NCBI GenBank assembly: GCA_002083525.1
Contig: LWDM01000067.1
Span: 19,948 to 29,056 of the forward strand
DNA length: 9,109 nucleotides
Source of the DNA: Proteobacteria bacterium SG_bin9
GTDB lineage: Bacteria; Pseudomonadota; Alphaproteobacteria; Rhizobiales; Xanthobacteraceae
Reading direction: 5' to 3'
The notes under the pieces are model-generated. The model was not told where the DNA came from and did not search any database. It worked only from the letters and a program-made list of their open reading frames with translations. This document shows, piece after piece, positions 1 to 5,335 of this stretch. Each line of letters opens with the position of its first letter. Position 1 is the stretch's first letter. Made by a program: the position numbers and the translations under genes.

Positions 1-43
1 GAAAATCGCAGTGTCGGTGGTTCGATCCCGCCCCCGGGCACCA
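1..43 (+). tRNA. tRNA-Phe (GAA), 3' part only
   Basis: This is the 3' portion of a tRNA whose 5' half lies before the window. Bases 1-3 are the anticodon GAA, followed by AA (tRNA positions 37-38) and the anticodon 3' stem TCGCA. The variable region is GTGTC. The T arm is GGTGG-TTCGATC-CCGCC, which pairs with one T-G wobble. The acceptor 3' strand CCCGGGC, discriminator A and genomically encoded CCA (41-43) complete it. The ACTGAAAATCGC-type context is typical of bacterial tRNA-Phe. The acceptor and D arms cannot be checked here because their 5' strands are outside the window. Confidence 0.93.
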
Positions 44-129
44 TTCCACGGCATCGCCGATCCGACCGCAATGATGCCACGCAGCTGAGCTGCCGCTCTC
101 GACAATCGCGCTAGCGAGTCCTCAACAGG

Positions 130-150
130 CTGCGGCTTGTCGAGCCGCAG
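130..150. repeat. Perfect hairpin between tRNA-Phe and the lipoprotein gene
   Basis: An 8-bp perfect inverted repeat, CTGCGGCT (130-137) and AGCCGCAG (143-150), encloses a 5-base loop. No T run follows it on the plus strand, so it is not a clear intrinsic terminator. It could still end or stabilise the tRNA transcript. A second short dyad, GCAGCT-G-AGCTGC, lies at 81-93. Apart from these I see no gene or convincing promoter in 44-238. Confidence 0.45.
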
Positions 151-238
151 TGACGCTCGCCGCGCCGTTCTCGCGGTGCGAATTGTTGCCATTGACCGTC
201 ACTTTACGGGCCGCGTTCATCGCATGGGGTATTTTTAT

Positions 239-244
239 AGGGGG
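239..244 (+). promoter_or_regulatory. Shine-Dalgarno site of the lipoprotein gene
   Basis: AGGGGG lies 7 bases before the ATG at 252. It decides the start: an open frame extends upstream to a GTG at 150, but that would bury the lipoprotein signal peptide inside the protein. Confidence 0.7.
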
Positions 245-251
245 CAACACC

Positions 252-1187
252 ATGCGCATACTTTCTGCAATTATCGTCAGTGGGTTTCTTTCGGGCTGCG
301 CTGCGCCAAACATCGCGGGCGTTCTCTCGCCGATCACGTCGCTTACGACGGCGGTTTCCGACGCCGCGGCGCTCGATCAAGAGCTGGCGGACGAATTCGT
401 CAAGCAATCTGCGGTTCTGTATTTTCTATCGAACAAGAGGGAGACCTGCCTCGACAACGGCGACGGTCTTACTCCGGCCTACACCAAGCATAAGCAAATT
501 CAGAAGAAGGAATTGGGGTACCTCAAGCTTCGGTTGATCGAGTTGTACAAGCTGGAAGAATACGCAAACAGCTTGGCCGATCTCGAGAACAAGCGGGCCG
601 AACGAGCGGCCAGAATCGATTACTACAACCGTGTGGCCGCCGTGGGTACGCAACTTGCTGGCTACATGCCTCTCATTGCCGAGGAAGCCAAAGCAGTCAA
701 AGCCACATCCGACGCCATTACTGCGCTCGTGAAGCTGATTGATCAGAATCAGACGGCCTACAAGATCATGGAAAAGGCTCACGCGATGCAGCCTGAAATC
801 GAAAAAATGCTGGATCGTCTCGAGGATAAGTTTCAGATCGTGTCCGAAAGAACGCAGCTCTACGTCAACGCATGGAGAGCGTGTACACGGGAAAAGTTTC
901 TGTATATCCGCGATAACATGGCATCCACGACGAAGCCGGTTGCCATTCTTGATCTCGATGCGAGCTACATGGAGTTTCGCACCAAGTATCGCAGCTATCT
1001 CAATCGAATTCCTCAGGTCGAGAAGGGCGCATTCAAGAAGATAAAGGAGGCGAACAAGAAGATGGCTGAAGCCAATACGGTCGAGGAATTTGCCGCGAAT
1101 GCGGAAGCTTTGGCAGCTCTGGTTGCGCAGCTTGTCTCAACTTATGAGACTGTAAAGACGACACAAAAGTCACTCACTGGAACCTAG
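252..1187 (+). CDS. Helical lipoprotein of unknown function
   Basis: The product is 311 residues and I do not recognise a family. The N terminus is a short lipoprotein signal peptide with lipobox L-S-G-C (Cys16). The residue after Cys is Ala, so there is no Asp retention signal, and by the usual sorting rule the outer membrane is the likely destination. The mature part is almost entirely predicted helix, rich in Lys, Glu and Ala, with heptad-like stretches around residues 75-125, 140-205 and 255-300. This suggests a coiled-coil or helical-bundle periplasmic protein. Two further cysteines (66 and 211) could form a disulfide. The ATG at 252 is chosen for its ribosome binding site and the signal peptide. 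Four 60-base rows counted by eye give 45-53% GC, lower than most rows counted in neighbouring genes, and the gene sits next to a tRNA, so horizontal acquisition is possible. It converges on the haem-protein gene with a 13-bp gap. Confidence 0.85.
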   Translation: MRILSAIIVSGFLSGCAAPNIAGVLSPITSLTTAVSDAAALDQELADEFVKQSAVLYFLSNKRETCLDNGDGLTPAYTKHKQIQKKELGYLKLRLIELYKLEEYANSLADLENKRAERAARIDYYNRVAAVGTQLAGYMPLIAEEAKAVKATSDAITALVKLIDQNQTAYKIMEKAHAMQPEIEKMLDRLEDKFQIVSERTQLYVNAWRACTREKFLYIRDNMASTTKPVAILDLDASYMEFRTKYRSYLNRIPQVEKGAFKKIKEANKKMAEANTVEEFAANAEALAALVAQLVSTYETVKTTQKSLTGT

Positions 1188-1200
1188 TCGTGGCGTCTTT

Positions 1201-1896
1201 TCAGGTTACTCGGCCGGGCGGAGAGCAGTCATTGTCTGCTCTCAGCAAGCTCGCTTGCTTTCTCCCTACACGGACGTCGGCGATGACCTTGATCGTCGCC
1301 GCAAGCACCAGCGCACACAGCGCGAACTTCGACATCGTCTCCATCGTGCCTTCGATCAGAATACCGTGGATCACGCTCGTCACGACGATGACGACGGCGA
1401 GGGAGAGATGCGCGATGCGCCACGTGCGCAGCCGCAACCGTTTGCGGAGAACGGCGATCAGCGCCGTAGCGAAGATCGCCCACATCGCGATGACGCCAAA
1501 GGGTGAGAACGGCGTCGGCGACCGGAACAGAAGTGCGTCAGCCATGTCCGGCGGACTGGTGATCCAAAGGCCCGCGACGTGGATCACGATCGCAGCGACC
1601 AATAGACTGCCGATCCAGCGATGCGCGCGTCTCAGACGAAGCGGCGACAATCCCGGCAGGTATCCGCCGATCAGCAACGGTTGAACGAGCAGCAGGCCGA
1701 GCCCGATGATTCCTGCGAACCCGGCGGTGATGTAGATTGCGTCGCGCCACGCCAGTTGCGGGCTCACCGCTGCGAACGCGATCGGCACGCCAATGGCGGC
1801 TGCAAGGGCGGCCCAGATCAGGGTCACCTTTGCCGATCGCATCCTCAGATTCCCAACTCGGTAATCCGGTTTTTCATTTTGACGCGTTTTCTTCAC
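1201..1896 (-). CDS. Ferric-reductase-like haem b membrane protein
   Basis: The 231-residue protein has about six membrane helices (roughly residues 23-43, 53-75, 92-112, 131-150, 160-180 and 188-206). Two histidine pairs, His92/His106 in helix 3 and His163/His177 in helix 5, each 14 residues apart, match the haem b ligand pattern of the ferric reductase-like transmembrane domain superfamily, which includes MsrQ/YedZ. No flavin or NAD(P)H-binding domain follows, so electrons would come from the quinone pool or another partner. Likely role (inference): passing electrons across the inner membrane to a periplasmic partner, plausibly the Tat-exported protein encoded 37 bp upstream on the same strand. 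The longest reading uses GTG at 1896; an ATG at 1842, preceded by GGGA 8 bases upstream, would give 213 residues and is a real alternative. The last 25 residues are polar, and their coding DNA contains two tandem hairpins. Confidence 0.82.
   Translation of the reverse strand: MKKTRQNEKPDYRVGNLRMRSAKVTLIWAALAAAIGVPIAFAAVSPQLAWRDAIYITAGFAGIIGLGLLLVQPLLIGGYLPGLSPLRLRRAHRWIGSLLVAAIVIHVAGLWITSPPDMADALLFRSPTPFSPFGVIAMWAIFATALIAVLRKRLRLRTWRIAHLSLAVVIVVTSVIHGILIEGTMETMSKFALCALVLAATIKVIADVRVGRKQASLLRADNDCSPPGRVT
1221..1259. terminator. Two tandem hairpins at the convergent gene ends
   Basis: GAGAGCAG (1221-1228) pairs perfectly with CTGCTCTC (1236-1243) across a 7-base loop. Immediately after it AGCAAG (1244-1249) pairs with CTTGCT (1254-1259) around CTCG. 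On the plus strand TTTCT follows. Together they may terminate the lipoprotein transcript while lying within the last codons of the opposing haem-protein gene. The T tract is short, so termination is only a suggestion; the inverted repeats themselves are certain. Confidence 0.5.
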
Positions 1897-1933
1897 GCGA
1901 ACCGGTACCCACTTCGCTCGAAAACGCTTTGGC

Positions 1934-2428
1934 TCAGGCCGGCTGCAGGACGAAATGCGCTTCGAGGCTGGTGTCTTTGGCGCTCTTCATGATGGGGCGC
2001 AGGAAGACGGTCTTGAACTGACCGCTGTCATAGGCGAGGTGACCGTGCGGCTGGCCGAAGATCGGGACGATCTGCGGCATCTCCAAACGGAACTTGCCGT
2101 CCTTGTCGGTGAGCGTCGCGCCATGGCTGCGCGCGTCTTCCTCACGCCCCTCGACCGTGTGCGCCCAGATCTGGATGCGCTGCCCGGACAGCGGCGCGCC
2201 GTCGCCGGCGCGGCGCACGGTGCCGCTCATCACGAAGCCACCCTTGCCGATCCTATCCACGATCGGCGCCCCCTTGTGCGCGGCGTAGTTGTTGGCGCCG
2301 CCCGGCATCGTTTCGGTCGGTGCGAGGCCTTGCGCGCTCGCCGGCAGCAGAAGCGGGGACGCTCCGGTGATGATAAGGGAGCCGCCAACGGCGAGAAGCC
2401 CACGGCGGTTGAGCAAAACGCTGGTCAT
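1934..2428 (-). CDS. Tat-exported intradiol-dioxygenase-like protein
   Basis: The 164-residue protein begins with a twin-arginine signal (N-R-R-G-L-L at residues 7-12, a hydrophobic stretch, and a likely cleavage after A-S-A, residue 32), so it should be exported folded to the periplasm. The mature part has the beta-sandwich signature of intradiol ring-cleavage dioxygenases: a G-T-V start near residue 69, then G-A-P-L-S-G...I-Q-I-W (77-88), T-D-K-D-G-K-F (107-113) and H-G-H (128-130), which aligns with the H-x-H iron ligands. The two tyrosine ligands of classical enzymes are not visible at the expected places, and at about 130 mature residues it is much shorter than catechol or protocatechuate dioxygenases. 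Catalysis is therefore uncertain. It lies 37 bp upstream of the ferric-reductase-like gene on the same strand, so the two are probably one operon and a redox pair. Confidence 0.83.
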   Translation of the reverse strand: MTSVLLNRRGLLAVGGSLIITGASPLLLPASAQGLAPTETMPGGANNYAAHKGAPIVDRIGKGGFVMSGTVRRAGDGAPLSGQRIQIWAHTVEGREEDARSHGATLTDKDGKFRLEMPQIVPIFGQPHGHLAYDSGQFKTVFLRPIMKSAKDTSLEAHFVLQPA

Positions 2429-2433
2429 GTGGT

Positions 2434-2439
2434 TCTCCC
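2434..2439 (-). promoter_or_regulatory. Shine-Dalgarno site of the Tat-exported gene
   Basis: On the minus strand GGGAGA lies 5 bases before the ATG at 2428, supporting that start. The region from here to 2629 holds no gene I can support; it contains only a short dyad (GACTG-T-CAGTC at 2512-2522). The operon promoter presumably lies here, but I cannot place its boxes. Confidence 0.6.
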
Positions 2440-2629
2440 AGAGAGTCCGCAGGTACCTGGCTGATCGAAGATATCAGGCGCAATAGGCCAGGATTTAGCA
2501 CGTCCGCGGCAGACTGTCAGTCGAGGGAGGCAGGGCGATCCGCGGGTGGCATCAACAACTTTGTGAACGAAGTTCCGTTCGCCGGTTGGAATATCGCGCG
2601 GATCGCCGATTGAGTGCGGATTGTGGGGC

Positions 2630-2917
2630 TCACCACCCGAAGATGCTGACAATCGCGCCGAAGATTGCGGCGATCACGGCGAACACGCCGAAAATGACCG
2701 ATGCAATCGCGTCGAGCACCATCTCGACAATGTCCGACACCGAGCTGGCCGCGACGACGACCGCGCAGCAGCCGGCACTGATCAGCGCCGATGTGACGAG
2801 GCTGAACACCAGCATCCACAGCAGACCGAAGATGAGCATGCTCAACGTTACCGCCACCGCGATCCGGCGGAGGGAACTGTTCGATGCGGGGCGAACCGCT
2901 TGCTCGGGCGAATTCAT
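2630..2917 (-). CDS. Small two-helix membrane protein, unknown function
   Basis: The 95-residue protein has a polar 17-residue N terminus with R-R before the first membrane helix (about 20-46) and a second long hydrophobic stretch (about 62-94) that ends the protein at F-G-W. It contains adjacent cysteines at residues 50-51. I recognise no family. The frame looks like a genuine small integral membrane protein because its hydrophobic periodicity is coherent from end to end, whereas overlapping frames on the other strand are Arg- and His-rich. Its ATG at 2917 has no strong ribosome binding site. It lies 53 bp downstream of the FkbM methyltransferase gene on the same strand and could be cotranscribed; a weak 5-bp hairpin (2928-2943) sits between them. 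Confidence 0.55.
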   Translation of the reverse strand: MNSPEQAVRPASNSSLRRIAVAVTLSMLIFGLLWMLVFSLVTSALISAGCCAVVVAASSVSDIVEMVLDAIASVIFGVFAVIAAIFGAIVSIFGW

Positions 2918-2970
2918 GACGGCAAATCCGATGCAATGATCGGGTTTGTCGCCGTCAGCCGGGGAAAGGT

Positions 2971-3939
2971 TCAGTTCGAACCGGCGAGCCGCGTATTCAG
3001 AACCGCGATGCGCTCGAGCCAGAACGGGCTGGCGGTGGCGAATACGTTATAGCCGACATGCGTGTCCGCCTTGATGGCGTCGAGCGGGCTCAGATCGCGC
3101 AGCGTCTTGAATTGCCTTGCGGCCGGATCGAACACGACGAGGGTGAGCGGCGTCTCGTTGAGAATGAAGCGCGAGACTGTGTGATGCGGGTCGTTGCCAT
3201 GCTCTTCGCAGTAGAAGATCGCATCCGTCTGAGCGAGATGTGTACCGCCGGCGAGCGCCGCCGTTTCGACGCCCTCGACATCGAGCTTCACGACATATTT
3301 GCCGGTCGCGGCGATCAGACCGTCGTCGATCAGGTTGTCGAGTGCGAGCACCGTCACCTCTTCGCCGGATTCGTCCTGCGAACCGGCGATGCTGAAAGCC
3401 TCGTGCTTCGTGCCTGACAGACGCGCCTTGCCGCGTGCACGGCCGATGGCGGCGTGCAGCACCTGAAAACGGCCGCCGTTGACCGTGGCGTTGTTGCTCA
3501 GGATGCGCAGATTGCCGGACGAGGGTTCGATCGCGATGGCGCGATGCGAGCCATACGTCTTGCTCGAAACGAGAACGGACCAGTAGCCGTAGTTGGCGCC
3601 GCAATCGAGCAGCGTGTAATCCGCCTGCGCGTTGTCTTTCAGCAGCAGGTCGAGTTCAGCTTCGTAAAGGAACGCGCGGTTGAGAAACTTGCTCCAGTAA
3701 CCGTCGCTGAACGGAAACGTAAAAACGGCATCGCGATTGAGCCTCAGCGCGATATCACGGTCCGGCACCGTCTTGCGCAGCAGGTTGGCGCAGGCGTTGT
3801 AGCCGCGATGGTAGAACAGCGACGAAACCTTCGAGCCGGCAATCAGCGCGACGGCGACCAGTCTTTCCCACAGGTTCGCGCCGGTCAGGCTGCCGGTCGA
3901 ACGATCATAGTGAATGAGGGACTGGGTCATGGCCGGCAC
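2971..3939 (-). CDS. FkbM-family SAM-dependent methyltransferase
   Basis: The 322-residue protein carries the FkbM-type methyltransferase fold at about residues 108-275. Motif I is L-L-D-C-G-A-N-Y-G (110-118), which binds S-adenosylmethionine. A-I-E-P-S (136-140) ends strand 2 with the acidic ribose-binding Glu, and the family hallmark V-K-L-D-V-E-G-V-E is at 217-225. FkbM proteins O-methylate sugars, polysaccharides, polyketides or lipids; the acceptor here cannot be read from the sequence. The N-terminal 100 residues are extra and have no recognised domain. Start: GTG at 3939 has AGGA 8 bases upstream (3948-3951), whereas ATG at 3930 (residue 4) would be 17 bases from it, so GTG is preferred. 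The gene is divergent from the MFS transporter and shares an 84-bp intergenic region containing a perfect palindrome. No glycosyltransferase neighbours are visible to suggest a polysaccharide locus. Confidence 0.88.
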   Translation of the reverse strand: MPAMTQSLIHYDRSTGSLTGANLWERLVAVALIAGSKVSSLFYHRGYNACANLLRKTVPDRDIALRLNRDAVFTFPFSDGYWSKFLNRAFLYEAELDLLLKDNAQADYTLLDCGANYGYWSVLVSSKTYGSHRAIAIEPSSGNLRILSNNATVNGGRFQVLHAAIGRARGKARLSGTKHEAFSIAGSQDESGEEVTVLALDNLIDDGLIAATGKYVVKLDVEGVETAALAGGTHLAQTDAIFYCEEHGNDPHHTVSRFILNETPLTLVVFDPAARQFKTLRDLSPLDAIKADTHVGYNVFATASPFWLERIAVLNTRLAGSN

Positions 3940-4002
3940 GTGCGAAGTCCTGCAAGGGTGTTGCTGGCTGTAGACATAGACCAGATTGCATAGGACTTGA
4001 TG

Positions 4003-4020
4003 CGATCAATCGATTGATCG
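4003..4020. promoter_or_regulatory. 18-bp perfect palindrome, candidate operator
   Basis: CGATCAATCGATTGATCG is its own reverse complement over all 18 bases. It lies between the divergent FkbM and MFS genes, ending 3 bases before the MFS ATG. A dimeric regulator could bind here and control one or both genes, or it could act at the RNA level on MFS translation. I see no regulator gene next to it. No convincing -35/-10 pair could be fixed in the intergenic region. Confidence 0.5.
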
Positions 4021-4023
4021 TTA

Positions 4024-5271
4024 ATGGTACGGAAAACCACTGAGGCGTTTACGGCCCTAACGCAGAAGCTGTTTCACAAGAAGATGCTGGACGGACGAAA
4101 AGTCATTGTTGGTATGTGCGTGGCGCAACTCGGAAGTCTGCTTCCGCATGTCGTGGTGCCGTCGATTCTCGCGCAATTCCTGATCCCGGAATGGAAGCTC
4201 TCCGGCGCACAGGCCGGCCTGCTCGCGGGCTCGTTCATGGCCGGTTACATGCTGGCGGTGCCGGTACTGGCCACGCTGACCGACCGCATCGATGCGCGGA
4301 AGATTCTCTTTGCAGGATCGCTGTTGAGCGCGTCGGCGACCGTCGCCTTCGGCCTGTTCGCGCAAGGCCTCATTTCGGGCATGGCGTTGTGGTCGCTCGC
4401 CGGCATCGGCTTTGCCGGGGCCTACATGCCAGGCCTGAAGGCGCTGACCGACCGGCTGGCGCCCGGCGACCTTTCGCGCGCGGTGACGCTCTATACGTCG
4501 AGCTATTCGATCGGGGTTGGGCTTTCGTTCCTGATCTCGCAGCTTGTGGCTGAAACGATCGGCTGGCGCGCGGCATTCTGGATCACCGCAGCCGGACCGT
4601 TGATCATGGCGGTGGTGTCCATGCTGCTGCGGCCGGTGACGCCGAAACCGGCGCAGGGGCGGTTGCTGGATTTTCGTCCGGTGGTTCGCAATCGCAAAGC
4701 GATGGGGTACGTGCTCGGCTACGGTTCGCACTGCTTCGAGCTGTACGGCATCCGCACCTGGATCGTCGCGTTCTGGACCTTCGTGGCTGTACGTAACGCC
4801 GGCGATTCCGTGCTGACGCCGATCGTCGTCAGTGTGCTGTTCACATTTCTCGCCATGCCATCGAGCATCCTCGGCAACGAGCTGGCGCTGCGCATCGGGC
4901 GGCACCGCGCGCTCACCATCATCATGATCGCGTCCGCCATCGTCGCCGTCCTGATCGGACTCAGCGCCGATCGCTCGCCCTGGGTGCTGCTGCCGCTGAT
5001 CGCGCTCTACGCAGTGACCGTTCCGGCCGACTCCGGCGCATTGACATCGGGCATGGCGATGGCGGCGAACCCGGACAACCGCGGCGCCACCATGGCGCTG
5101 CACTCGACAGTCGGCTTCGGCATCTCGGCACTCGGATCGTGGGGCGTCGGCGCTGCACTGGATGCCGCCGGCGGACCGCTGGCGCCGTCGGGCTGGCTCG
5201 CGGCTTTTTGCGTTCTCGCGGCAGGAATTCTCACCGGCCCGCTGGCGCTCGCGTGGTCGCGGCGAAGCTAG
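4024..5271 (+). CDS. MFS transporter, substrate unknown
   Basis: The 415-residue protein has the size and about 12 helices of a major facilitator superfamily permease in the inner membrane. The cytoplasmic loop between helices 2 and 3 carries a motif A version, L-T-D-R-I-D-A-R-K (85-93). The halves are joined by a cytoplasmic loop around residues 203-228 (P-V-T-P-K-P ... V-V-R-N-R-K). Helix 1 starts only at about residue 26, so the first 20 residues are a polar extension. No Shine-Dalgarno site precedes ATG 4024, and the palindrome ends 3 bases before it, so the true start may be ATG 4084 (residue 21); no better ribosome site is evident there either. Whether it imports or exports cannot be told. 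It is the only plus-strand gene between two minus-strand groups and ends 64 bp from the TRAP large permease stop, with a terminator hairpin between them. Confidence 0.87.
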   Translation: MVRKTTEAFTALTQKLFHKKMLDGRKVIVGMCVAQLGSLLPHVVVPSILAQFLIPEWKLSGAQAGLLAGSFMAGYMLAVPVLATLTDRIDARKILFAGSLLSASATVAFGLFAQGLISGMALWSLAGIGFAGAYMPGLKALTDRLAPGDLSRAVTLYTSSYSIGVGLSFLISQLVAETIGWRAAFWITAAGPLIMAVVSMLLRPVTPKPAQGRLLDFRPVVRNRKAMGYVLGYGSHCFELYGIRTWIVAFWTFVAVRNAGDSVLTPIVVSVLFTFLAMPSSILGNELALRIGRHRALTIIMIASAIVAVLIGLSADRSPWVLLPLIALYAVTVPADSGALTSGMAMAANPDNRGATMALHSTVGFGISALGSWGVGAALDAAGGPLAPSGWLAAFCVLAAGILTGPLALAWSRRS

Positions 5272-5289
5272 AGATGGACTGGAAACAAC

Positions 5290-5313
5290 TCGGGCGGCCT
5301 TTTGGCCGCCCGG
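5290..5313. terminator. Bidirectional hairpin terminator between MFS and TRAP genes
   Basis: CGGGCGGCC (5291-5299) and GGCCGCCCG (5304-5312) form a perfect 9-bp GC-rich stem around a TTTT loop, with a possible wobble pair outside. On the minus strand it is followed by AGTTGTTT, a modest U-rich tail after the TRAP operon; the plus-strand tail is poorer. Its position between two convergent gene ends fits a shared terminator. Confidence 0.75.
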
Positions 5314-5335
5314 AGCGTCGTTCGATTTGTGTGGC

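Noticed and set aside
150..251. Longer lipoprotein start at GTG 150
   Set aside because: The ATG at 252 has a good ribosome site and begins exactly at a lipoprotein signal peptide; the extension would destroy it.
1..1260. Genomic island with attachment sites at tRNA-Phe
   Set aside because: I looked for a second copy of the tRNA 3' end (for example CCCCCGGGCACCA) downstream and saw none, and no integrase gene is present in the window.
1190..1684. Plus-strand open frame opposite the haem protein
   Set aside because: The minus-strand frame shows membrane helices and paired histidines; this one shows no coherent features.
1201..1896. Assignment of the haem protein as MsrQ itself
   Set aside because: The architecture is similar, but no molybdopterin MsrP gene is next to it and the partner is an intradiol-like protein, so only the superfamily is claimed.
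3970..4023. Sigma-70 promoter for the MFS gene (TAGACA or TTGCAT as -35)
   Set aside because: No -10 box at 16-18 bp matches well enough to support a call.
4057..5103. 348-residue open frame antisense to the MFS gene
   Set aside because: Its composition (Arg, His, Gln, Asp) is typical of a reverse-strand shadow of a GC-rich gene, and the MFS frame has a coherent 12-helix pattern.
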